Shown in pieces: positions 1-6,611 of a stretch of DNA of 8,416 bases. How positions within the stretch are numbered: position 1 is the first letter of the stretch; each line of letters starts with the position of its first letter. The DNA comes from Candidatus Omnitrophota bacterium (lineage in GTDB: Bacteria > NPL-UPA2 > BS750m-G34), in assembly GCA_030640045.1 (NCBI GenBank), contig DAOWKF010000121.1, forward strand, positions 1 through 8,416, given 5' to 3'. A program made the position numbers and the translations under genes. The notes under the pieces are model-generated. The model ran no database searches. It was not told the DNA's origin and saw only the letters and a list, made by a program, of their open reading frames with translations.

Positions 1-735
1 GTAAGAATTATTGAAAGGATGTTTGAGGATAAAGTTACGCATAACCAGGCCCAGAGGGTAATTCGAGCCGGCTTCGAGAACTTTAATAAAGATTTAGTGG
101 ATTTTTTCCGTATTCCCAAATTAAACAAAGAGTATCTTGACGCTTGCGTTGAGGTTACGGGACAGGAAAATTTAGATGCGGTTTTAGGGGAAGGAAGAGG
201 AGCTTTGTTGGCCGGCCTTCATATTGGAAACGGCGGATTTGCCGCGTCGCTTTTGGCACTTAAGGACTATCCTGTAAATATTGTAGTTTGGCAAGACGCA
301 AACAAAAGGGTTGATAAACTATTTCAGGCTATAAGGCAAAGCAAGGGAGTAAGGATTATTTACTCTCACCATGCAGCCAAAGGCATTTTGGATGCGCTTA
401 AACGAAACGAGATAGTAGCTGCGACAGTTGATTTAAGCGGCGGCGAGAGAGACACAAGGCTTAATTGTTGGGGAATGGAGATCAGGATATTGCGGGGAGC
501 CTTCGTATTTGCCCAAAAGCAAGATGTGTCAATTTTACCGGGAGTGATAATCAGACAGGGTAACGATAGCCATAAAGTCATTATAGGGAAGCCGGCAAAG
601 ATAGACATGAAACAAAATAGAGAAAGAGGTTTTGAAGAAGATGCCGCAAGACTGTTCAATTTTTTTAAAGGGTACATTGAAGAGTATCCCGAGCAGTGGT
701 ACTGGCTAACAAGTTTATGGCAGGATACCGATTAG
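1..735 (+). CDS. LpxL/HtrB-family lipid A-type acyltransferase, 5' end outside the window
   Basis: This is probably an inner-membrane acyltransferase that adds a secondary acyl chain to lipid A or a related lipid. The reading frame is open to base 1. The first ATG (base 19) has its purine run touching the codon, so there is no usable ribosome-site spacing. Family members are about 290-310 residues, and this piece has 238 from that ATG, so the start, with the usual N-terminal membrane helix, lies upstream. Family features seen are a 'FENFNKDLVDFFR' block near residues 19-31, the GLHIGN block at 67-71, an acidic/glycine block at 137-144 and a C-terminal PEQWYWL at 224-230. Two oddities stand out. 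The H-x4-D/E catalytic motif starts at H68 but has Gly73 where the acid belongs, and the usual HRRW after PEQWxWL reads TSLW. It may therefore have altered or lost catalysis. Family assignment is fairly sure; substrate is not. Confidence 0.8.
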   Translation, partial: VRIIERMFEDKVTHNQAQRVIRAGFENFNKDLVDFFRIPKLNKEYLDACVEVTGQENLDAVLGEGRGALLAGLHIGNGGFAASLLALKDYPVNIVVWQDANKRVDKLFQAIRQSKGVRIIYSHHAAKGILDALKRNEIVAATVDLSGGERDTRLNCWGMEIRILRGAFVFAQKQDVSILPGVIIRQGNDSHKVIIGKPAKIDMKQNRERGFEEDAARLFNFFKGYIEEYPEQWYWLTSLWQDTD

Positions 736-742
736 CAGGAAT

Positions 743-766
743 TATGGTTAGCCATAGCAATATTGC
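743..766. repeat. two abutting short palindromes in the 50-base gap
   Basis: A five-base inverted repeat, TATGG (743-747) and CCATA (752-756) around a TTAG loop, is followed directly by the perfect ten-base palindrome GCAATATTGC (757-766). They fill the gap before the patatin gene. The stems are too short and AT-rich, and lack a T-run, for a convincing terminator. An operator or chance are both possible. Confidence 0.25.
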
Positions 767-770
767 GTTC

Positions 771-777
771 AGGTAGG
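771..777 (+). promoter_or_regulatory. ribosome binding site of the patatin gene
   Basis: AGGTAGG is a near match to the Shine-Dalgarno consensus, eight bases before the ATG at 786. It supports that start. The start also places the glycine-rich oxyanion motif at the expected distance from the N-terminus for this family. Confidence 0.55.
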
Positions 778-785
778 CTATAAAA

Positions 786-1790
786 ATGGAATTTTTTAAA
801 AATAAAAAATTTAAAATAGGATTAGCTTTAGGAAGCGGCGCGGCAAGAGGATTAGCTCATATTGGAGTGTTAAAGGCACTGAAAGAGGAAAATATATCTA
901 TAGATATGATAGCGGGCTCAAGTATAGGTGCGCTCGTTGGTGCCTGCTATGCAAGAAAAGGTGAAATAGCAAGCCTTGAAGAAATAATCCTAATGATAGA
1001 TTGGAAACAATTGGTTCGGTTGGCAGACCCGAATTTGGCCCTGCTTTTCAAAGGAGTCATCCATGGTAAAAAAGTTAAAGAACTTTTGCGCTCTTTAATT
1101 GGAGATGTAGAATTTAAGGATTTAAAGATTCCTTTAGCGGTTGTAACTACCGATGCCAATACAGGCGAGGAAGTAGTAATAAAAGAAGGTTCGGTAATAG
1201 AGGCTGTCAGAGCAAGTATTTCCATGCCTGCCATATTTATGCCGGTGAAATTTAAAAATAGATTCCTGATTGATGGCGGGATAATAAATCCTGTTCCGGT
1301 AAACGTAGTTAAAGATATGGGGGCAACGTTTGTCATTGCTTGTAATGTAATTCATAAAACTCAAAGCAGAAGACTTCTTGGCTCTACGAAGAAACAAAAG
1401 CCGCCTGTACCAATCCCAAAAGCCCAGATTAAAAATGTAACTTTAGCGGCATTAAATGACAAAATCGATAAGCTCCTTCAAGACAATAAAAACAAAATGC
1501 AAAATTTCCAAAAGCTTACTAATGTTTTCAAAAAAAAGATTTACAAAAGAAATCAGAGGATAGAGCCAAATACCCCAAGTATATTTAATACAATAATACA
1601 AGCAATTTATACTATGGAATATGAGATCGTGAAGTTAAAAATAAAAGAGGCAGATGTAATAATAACCCCAGACACAGGCGGTATTGCTACGTTAGAGTTC
1701 TATCGGGGGAGAGAGGCTATATCAGAAGGATATAGAGCAGCAAAAGATATCCTTGATAGAGATAAAATCAGGTCATATAATACTAATTGA
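786..1790 (+). CDS. patatin-like phospholipase (RssA/NTE-like), with a basic insertion
   Basis: This is a predicted serine lipid acyl hydrolase of the bacterial patatin family, 334 residues, probably cytoplasmic or peripherally membrane-bound since no signal peptide is visible. All core motifs are present: the oxyanion loop GSGAARG at 16-22, the nucleophile motif GSSIG at 44-48 (Ser46) and the catalytic Asp163 in DGG at 163-165. The C-terminal block from about 286 (EADVIITPDTGG, then a GYRAAK end) matches the tail of RssA-type proteins. Between the core and that tail lies an unusually long segment, about 194-262, with roughly 18 Lys/Arg against 4 acidic residues and a coiled-coil-like look. 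RssA relatives are near 300 residues, so this accounts for the extra length. The neighbour upstream is an acyltransferase, which suggests a role in envelope lipid turnover. Family is confident; substrate is unknown. Confidence 0.9.
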   Translation: MEFFKNKKFKIGLALGSGAARGLAHIGVLKALKEENISIDMIAGSSIGALVGACYARKGEIASLEEIILMIDWKQLVRLADPNLALLFKGVIHGKKVKELLRSLIGDVEFKDLKIPLAVVTTDANTGEEVVIKEGSVIEAVRASISMPAIFMPVKFKNRFLIDGGIINPVPVNVVKDMGATFVIACNVIHKTQSRRLLGSTKKQKPPVPIPKAQIKNVTLAALNDKIDKLLQDNKNKMQNFQKLTNVFKKKIYKRNQRIEPNTPSIFNTIIQAIYTMEYEIVKLKIKEADVIITPDTGGIATLEFYRGREAISEGYRAAKDILDRDKIRSYNTN

Positions 1791-1834
1791 ATGGATAAAT
1801 GACGCTACAATTTTAAAATTTGAATAAGAAGAAT

Positions 1835-4459
1835 ATGAAAAAAGCGATAATTATATTGTTGGCAGGATATTACTTGCTTACATTCCCAACCAATCTTTTT
1901 GCACAAGAGTCAGTGCATATCAAGGTCTTATCATCTCATCCACAATCTATAGATATAGTATGGATACTTTTAGCATCTTTTTTAATTTTTTTCATGCAGG
2001 CTGGCTTTAGTATGATTGAAGTGGGTTTTACCAGGGCAAAGAACGCCGGCAATGTCGTGATGAAAAATCTTTCAGATTTTACTGTCGGGTCAATTACCTT
2101 CGTTTTGATCGGTTATGGCTTAATTTTCGGTGTAAGTAAACTTGGATTATTCGGAACAACAGATTTCTTTTTGAGCCACATAGGAGTTGGTGAAAATATC
2201 AACAACTGGAAATTTGCTAATCTTATATTTCAGATGGTATTTGCTGCCACTGCTGCAACCATTGTCTCAGGAGCAATGGCAGAGAGGACACGGTTTATAG
2301 GATATTTAGCTTACAGTTTCATTGTCAGCGCATTTATTTATCCAATAGTTGGCCACTGGGTCTGGGGAGGCGGCTGGCTTTCGAAGTTAGGAATGATTGA
2401 TTTTGCCGGCTCAACTGTTGTACATTCAGTTGGCGGCTGGGTTTCTTTGGCAGGGGTATTGGTGTTGGGGCCAAGGATAGGCAGATTTAACCGGGATGGT
2501 TCAAGCAATCCAATACCCGGCCACAATATTCCATTAGTTTCTTTAGGTATATTTATTATGTGGCTGGGATGGTATGGCTTTAATACAGGCAGCACGCTTT
2601 CAGGCACAAATGCTAGTATTGCAATAATTGCAGTGAATACCACACTCTCAGGAGCTTGCGGCTCTATATCAAGTATGTTGATTAGTTGGTTTTTTAAGAA
2701 AAAACCAGATGTAGGTCTAACTCTTAATGGAGCATTAGCAGGCTTGGTCGCTTCTACAGCCACCTGTGCTTTAGTGAGTCCTTACAGTGCCATGATTATT
2801 GGGTTAATTGCCGGTGCAATTCTAGTTGGGTCATTAAAAATATTTGAGAAATTAAAGATAGATGATGCAGTAGGTGCGATAAGTGTACATGGCATTTGTG
2901 GTGTATGGGGTACATTAGCATTAGGCTTGTTTGCCCAGGGTTCATTCAGCCAAAATAGCTTGGGATATATTATAAATGGTCTGTTTTTTGGAGGAGGGTT
3001 TAGGTTATTAGGCGTTCAATTGCTTGGCATCATTACTGTATTTATCTGGGCAGGAGGAATTGCTTTTATATTTTTCAAATTATTAGACCGCACTATAGGA
3101 CTACGGGTATCTCCCGAAGAGGAAATAAAAGGATTGGACTATAGCGAACACTTTATGAGCTCTTATCCTTTTTTTGATGACTTTCAAAAGAGACAAGAGA
3201 GAATTCAGGAGGAACTAAAAAGGGTAAGAGAACTTTCTACTCTCCATGAAATAAGCAAATCTATGCAGACTTTAGATCTTGATGAAATTTTACATTTAAT
3301 CTTAGACGGCGTTACCAAAGCTATAGGATTTGATCGAACGAGGCTATATCTTATAAATGAGGAGAAAAAGCGACTTGAGTGTAAGATAGCAGTAGGTATA
3401 GAAAAAGAGAGAATAGAGGGTATTACTTTACCTTTGGATAAGAAAAATAGTATGTTAGCCCGCTCTGTAATTGAAAAAAAACCTTTTATTATTGAAGATG
3501 CCGCTAATGACCCGCGGGTAAACAAAGATTTAAAAGAGCTGTTTGATCTTAAGTCTTTTGCTGTTGTCCCGCTTATTGGCAGGGATGAGGTTTTAGGCGC
3601 AATAACCGCCGATAACCTATTCAGCGATAGGGTAATCACTCCTCAAAAACTTGAATCTTTAATTCTTTTTACTAATCAAGCAGGACTGGCTTTAGAAAAT
3701 GCCACGATGTATGAGGAACTCAAGTCATTTAGTCATGGATTAGAAGGGAGAGTTAAGAGTGCTACAGAAGATTTAAGAAAAACCCAGGATAGGCTTATCC
3801 AATCTGAAAAATTAGCTGCTTTAGGGAAACTAAGTGCCGGAATTGCCCATGAGATAAGGAACCCTTTAACAAGTATTAAAGTTTTAATTTACTCTTTAGC
3901 CCAGAAAATAAACGATACTGAAACTAAAGAGAAGGATGTTAAGATTATCCAGGATGAAATAGAAAGGGTAAATCAGATTATCAAACGGTTTTTAGATTTT
4001 GCCCGCCCCAAAGAGCCGGAATTTTCCGCCACAGATATTAATCGGGTATTAGAGGATACCATTACTTTGGTTATTCCTAAGATAAGTGAACAAGATATAG
4101 ATTTAGAGAGAAATTTTTCTCCCATCCCTGATATCCAGGCTGACAAGGAACAAATGAAGCAGGTATTTTTGAACCTATTTTTAAATGCTGTTCAGGCAAT
4201 GCCTGATGGAGGGAAAATAGGCATTAAAACAGAGTTCAAAGCCCAATGTATAAGGATAGAAATTCAGGATGAAGGCAGCGGGGTACCTTCCCAGATAAAG
4301 AATAAAGTTTTTGAACCTTTTTTTACTGCGAAAGAGGAAGGAGTTGGTCTGGGCCTATCAATTGTAAAAAGGATTATAGATGAACATGGGGGATTGATAA
4401 AAATAGATAATGCATATCCTAAAGGGACTGTTGTTACTATAGAATTACCTTTAAAATAA
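1835..4459 (+). CDS. Amt ammonium channel fused to GAF and histidine kinase: ammonium sensor kinase
   Basis: This 874-residue hybrid is predicted to sense, and perhaps conduct, ammonium at the inner membrane and phosphorylate the NtrC-type regulator encoded next. Numbering is from the ATG at 1835; an in-frame TTG at 1820 would add five residues, and neither has a good ribosome site. A signal peptide covers 1-23, with likely cleavage after LFA. The Amt domain (about 40-425, some eleven membrane helices) keeps the AmtB landmarks: F136, W177, D189 in DFAG, twin histidines H197 and H352, F249 and S253, and the GLRV exit sequence. A short charged helix leads to a GAF domain (about 465-622), another coiled helix, then HisKA with phospho-acceptor H672 in AHEIRNPL. 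The ATPase domain has N784 (N box), D812 in DEGSG, an FEPFF F box at 826-830 and GVGLGL at 836-841. The fusion is in one uninterrupted frame. It resembles the characterised Ks-Amt5 type; ligand of the GAF domain is unknown. Confidence 0.93.
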   Translation: MKKAIIILLAGYYLLTFPTNLFAQESVHIKVLSSHPQSIDIVWILLASFLIFFMQAGFSMIEVGFTRAKNAGNVVMKNLSDFTVGSITFVLIGYGLIFGVSKLGLFGTTDFFLSHIGVGENINNWKFANLIFQMVFAATAATIVSGAMAERTRFIGYLAYSFIVSAFIYPIVGHWVWGGGWLSKLGMIDFAGSTVVHSVGGWVSLAGVLVLGPRIGRFNRDGSSNPIPGHNIPLVSLGIFIMWLGWYGFNTGSTLSGTNASIAIIAVNTTLSGACGSISSMLISWFFKKKPDVGLTLNGALAGLVASTATCALVSPYSAMIIGLIAGAILVGSLKIFEKLKIDDAVGAISVHGICGVWGTLALGLFAQGSFSQNSLGYIINGLFFGGGFRLLGVQLLGIITVFIWAGGIAFIFFKLLDRTIGLRVSPEEEIKGLDYSEHFMSSYPFFDDFQKRQERIQEELKRVRELSTLHEISKSMQTLDLDEILHLILDGVTKAIGFDRTRLYLINEEKKRLECKIAVGIEKERIEGITLPLDKKNSMLARSVIEKKPFIIEDAANDPRVNKDLKELFDLKSFAVVPLIGRDEVLGAITADNLFSDRVITPQKLESLILFTNQAGLALENATMYEELKSFSHGLEGRVKSATEDLRKTQDRLIQSEKLAALGKLSAGIAHEIRNPLTSIKVLIYSLAQKINDTETKEKDVKIIQDEIERVNQIIKRFLDFARPKEPEFSATDINRVLEDTITLVIPKISEQDIDLERNFSPIPDIQADKEQMKQVFLNLFLNAVQAMPDGGKIGIKTEFKAQCIRIEIQDEGSGVPSQIKNKVFEPFFTAKEEGVGLGLSIVKRIIDEHGGLIKIDNAYPKGTVVTIELPLK

Positions 4460-4462
4460 AAC

Positions 4463-4467
4463 AGGAG
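4463..4467 (+). promoter_or_regulatory. ribosome binding site of the NtrC-type gene
   Basis: AGGAG sits nine bases before the ATG at 4477, inside the 17-base gap after the sensor kinase. It is the clearest ribosome site in the window and fixes this start, which also places the acidic pair D9-D10 of the receiver domain normally. Confidence 0.7.
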
Positions 4468-4476
4468 AACGAACAA

Positions 4477-5916
4477 ATGCCAGATAGAATTTTAATAGTC
4501 GATGATGATAGAAACATCCGTTATTCATTAAGAAGGATGTTTGAAGAGAAAAAAATGGAAGTTTTAGAAGCTAAAAATGGAAAAGAGGCATTAGATTGCA
4601 TACAACAAAGAGAAATAGATTTAGTCCTCATGGATGTGAGGATGTCGGGAATGACAGGATTAGAGGTTTTAAAAGAAATCAGAAACATTAACCCTAAACT
4701 TTTAGTAATTATTATGACTGCCTACGGCACCACTGAGACAGCGATTGAGGCAATGAAATTTGGCGCCTTTGATTATATTTTAAAACCTTTTGACATTCCC
4801 AAGATGTGGGATTTGGTAAATAAGGCCATACATGTAAATCAATTAATGAAAAGCAGCGTATTTTTTAAACCGGAAGAGAGAAAGGTATGCATTGGAGAGC
4901 GTATCGTAGGTAAATCTTCTAAAATGCAGGAAGTCTATAAAATGATTGGACAGGTAGCTGAGCAGGATATTACTGTGCTTCTTAGGGGTGAGAGTGGAAC
5001 AGGTAAAGAGTTAGTAGCCAGAGCAATCTACCATCATTCAAAACGAAATGATAAGCCGTATCTACCGGTAAATTGTGCGGCAATCCCCGAGACACTACTT
5101 GAAAGTGAACTGTTTGGATATGAAAAAGGCGCCTTTACTGATGCCCGGATACGTAGAATTGGTAAGTTTGAACAGTGTAATGGTGGGACTATATTTTTAG
5201 ATGAGATAGGAGATATGTCTTTTACTACACAGGCAAAGATTCTAAGGGCATTGCAGGAGAAAGAGATTACACGTTTGGGAAGTAATGAGTTCATAAAAAT
5301 AGATATAAGGTTAATCGTAGCCACTAATAAAAATTTAGAGAGACTAATTACAGAGGGCAAATTCAGAGAAGATCTATATTATCGATTTAATGTAGTCACT
5401 GTAAATCTACCTCCATTAAGAGATCGTAAAGAAGATATCCCGGAATTGGCCAAGTATTTTTTGGGAAAGTTTAATAAAGAATTGAGGAAAAATATTGTAG
5501 ATATAAATCCGGAAGCAATGGAGAGGCTTACTGGTTACTATTGGCCTGGCAATATCAGGGAATTAGAAAATGCAATAAAAAGGGCGTGTCTGCTCTGCAA
5601 GGGCAGTTATATCCTGCCTGCTGAATTGGCTCTTGGAACAAAAGTAGAAGGAGATGTAAAAAAGCGGCAAGAGATAAATGCGGAAGAAGGCCTTGATAAA
5701 TTGATAGATATAATTTATCAAAAAGTCATTAAAATCCCAAAAGATGAAAGAGAAGATATTATGTCTGTTATAGAAAAGGCATTAATTATCCGCGCCCTTA
5801 ACGAGACACATGGTAATCAATTACAGGCTGCCCAGATTTTGGGAATAAATCGTAATACCTTAAGAAATAAGATAGAAAAATATGCAATTAAAATAACCAA
5901 AGGAGTAGAAATTTAA
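4477..5916 (+). CDS. NtrC-family sigma-54-dependent response regulator
   Basis: This is a 479-residue activator of sigma-54 RNA polymerase, predicted partner of the Amt-GAF-kinase encoded just upstream. The receiver domain (1-120) has D9/D10, phospho-acceptor D53, T81 and K103, so it should be phosphorylated. The AAA+ domain (about 142-370) has Walker A GESGTGKE at 171-178, Walker B FLDE at 240-243, sensor I around N284, candidate arginine fingers R297 and R303, and the WPGNIRELE sensor II motif at 356-364. The sigma-54 contact loop, normally GAFTGA, reads GAFTDA at 218-223; D222 is encoded by GAT at 5140-5142. A Fis-type helix-turn-helix closes the protein (about 430-470). Context suggests control of nitrogen genes, but no sigma-54 promoter could be assigned here. 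It could be named NtrC/GlnG-like; I leave the symbol blank because the true orthologue group cannot be decided. Confidence 0.95.
   Translation: MPDRILIVDDDRNIRYSLRRMFEEKKMEVLEAKNGKEALDCIQQREIDLVLMDVRMSGMTGLEVLKEIRNINPKLLVIIMTAYGTTETAIEAMKFGAFDYILKPFDIPKMWDLVNKAIHVNQLMKSSVFFKPEERKVCIGERIVGKSSKMQEVYKMIGQVAEQDITVLLRGESGTGKELVARAIYHHSKRNDKPYLPVNCAAIPETLLESELFGYEKGAFTDARIRRIGKFEQCNGGTIFLDEIGDMSFTTQAKILRALQEKEITRLGSNEFIKIDIRLIVATNKNLERLITEGKFREDLYYRFNVVTVNLPPLRDRKEDIPELAKYFLGKFNKELRKNIVDINPEAMERLTGYYWPGNIRELENAIKRACLLCKGSYILPAELALGTKVEGDVKKRQEINAEEGLDKLIDIIYQKVIKIPKDEREDIMSVIEKALIIRALNETHGNQLQAAQILGINRNTLRNKIEKYAIKITKGVEI
5901..5905 (+). promoter_or_regulatory. ribosome binding site inside the end of the NtrC-type gene
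   Basis: AGGAG lies within the last codons of the preceding gene, 12 bases before the ATG at 5918, a rather long spacing. The stop at 5914-5916 and this ATG are one base apart, so translation of the two regulators is likely coupled. Confidence 0.45.
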
Positions 5917-5917
5917 T

Positions 5918-6607
5918 ATGGCAAAAAAGAAAATTTTAATAGTCGAAGATGATAAGCATATTTCCAAGCTTGTAAAATACAATTTAGAAAAAGCCAATTT
6001 TGAATGCATTGTAACAATGACAGGGGAAAAGGCTTTGAAAATTTTAGATAGCGAATCTGTTGATTTGATAATACTGGATTTAATGCTTCCCGGGATGGAT
6101 GGATTTGAGGTCTGTAAAGAGATAAGGCAGGACAAAAGGCTCTCTACTATACCCGTAATAATGCTGACTGCTAAAGGTGAAGAGGTAGATAGAGTTCTTG
6201 GACTTGAATTAGGCGCTGATGATTATGTAGTTAAACCTTTTAGCCCGAGGGAATTAGTTTTAAGAACAAAGGCGATTTTAAAGCGCGGCAGGACTGAGGG
6301 ACCTGCCAAAGATATCCTGATTGCAGGCCAGTTAAAAGTAGATATTTCCAGGCATAAAGTAATTGTCCATAAAAAAGAAATAGATTTGTCTCCAATGGAA
6401 TTTAAACTTCTGGTTATTTTTATGCGCAGAAGAGGGCGCGTTCAGTCAAGAGAGAAATTGTTGAACGATGTCTGGGATATAGCCAGCGATGTTACTACTC
6501 GCACAATAGATACCCATATAAAACGCTTGAGGCAAAAGTTAGGCAAAATGGGGGAATTAATCGAGACTGTAAGAGGCCTTGGATATAGATTTAGCGAAGA
6601 AGAATGA
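5918..6607 (+). CDS. PhoB/OmpR-family response regulator
   Basis: This is a 229-residue DNA-binding response regulator, the typical length for the PhoB/OmpR class. The receiver domain (1-122) shows the E10-D11-D12 acidic cluster, phospho-acceptor D54 in the ILDLMLPGMDG stretch, T84 and K106 in VVKPFSP. A winged helix-turn-helix follows (about 130-227) with the family's SPMEFKLL, the DVWD segment, the TRTIDTHIKRLRQKLG recognition region and the terminal VRGLGYRF. The downstream kinase is PhoR-like and starts within a few bases, or overlaps, so the two are a likely cognate pair. PhoB-like phosphate control is the best guess from the kinase type, but no pst or phoU gene is visible in the window, so the signal is not proven. 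Confidence 0.93.
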   Translation: MAKKKILIVEDDKHISKLVKYNLEKANFECIVTMTGEKALKILDSESVDLIILDLMLPGMDGFEVCKEIRQDKRLSTIPVIMLTAKGEEVDRVLGLELGADDYVVKPFSPRELVLRTKAILKRGRTEGPAKDILIAGQLKVDISRHKVIVHKKEIDLSPMEFKLLVIFMRRRGRVQSREKLLNDVWDIASDVTTRTIDTHIKRLRQKLGKMGELIETVRGLGYRFSEEE

Positions 6608-6611
6608 CGCT

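Noticed and set aside
722..738. GG-N10-GC spacing like a sigma-54 promoter before the patatin gene
   Set aside because: Only the GG and GC dinucleotides match; the TGGCAC and TTGC contexts are poor, and it lies across the end of a coding region. A similar weak match at about 1728-1744 was rejected for the same reason.
1806..1811. TACAAT resembling a sigma-70 -10 box upstream of the Amt-kinase gene
   Set aside because: The only TTGA-type hexamer nearby (1787-1792) is 13 bases away instead of about 17, and the region is AT-rich enough for such matches by chance. A promoter here is possible but not supported.
1809..1820. Perfect palindrome AATTTTAAAATT before the Amt-kinase gene
   Set aside because: It is pure A/T, low in complexity and expected by chance in AT-rich gaps; there is no G/C stem and no T-run, so it is not a terminator.
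2338..2763. 141-codon open frame on the - strand inside the Amt region
   Set aside because: It is antisense to a strongly conserved membrane domain, has no recognisable domain and is best explained as a shadow of the real gene. The other - strand open frames (366-677, 947-1336, 1134-1397, 3205-3639, 4264-4476, 5034-5360, 5860-6135, 7554-7739) were rejected likewise.
3100..3240. Possible assembly join or frameshift between the Amt and kinase parts
   Set aside because: The reading frame runs through without a stop, the Amt C-terminus is complete (GLRV and the acidic stretch after it), and the linker is a plausible helix; base composition does not change visibly.
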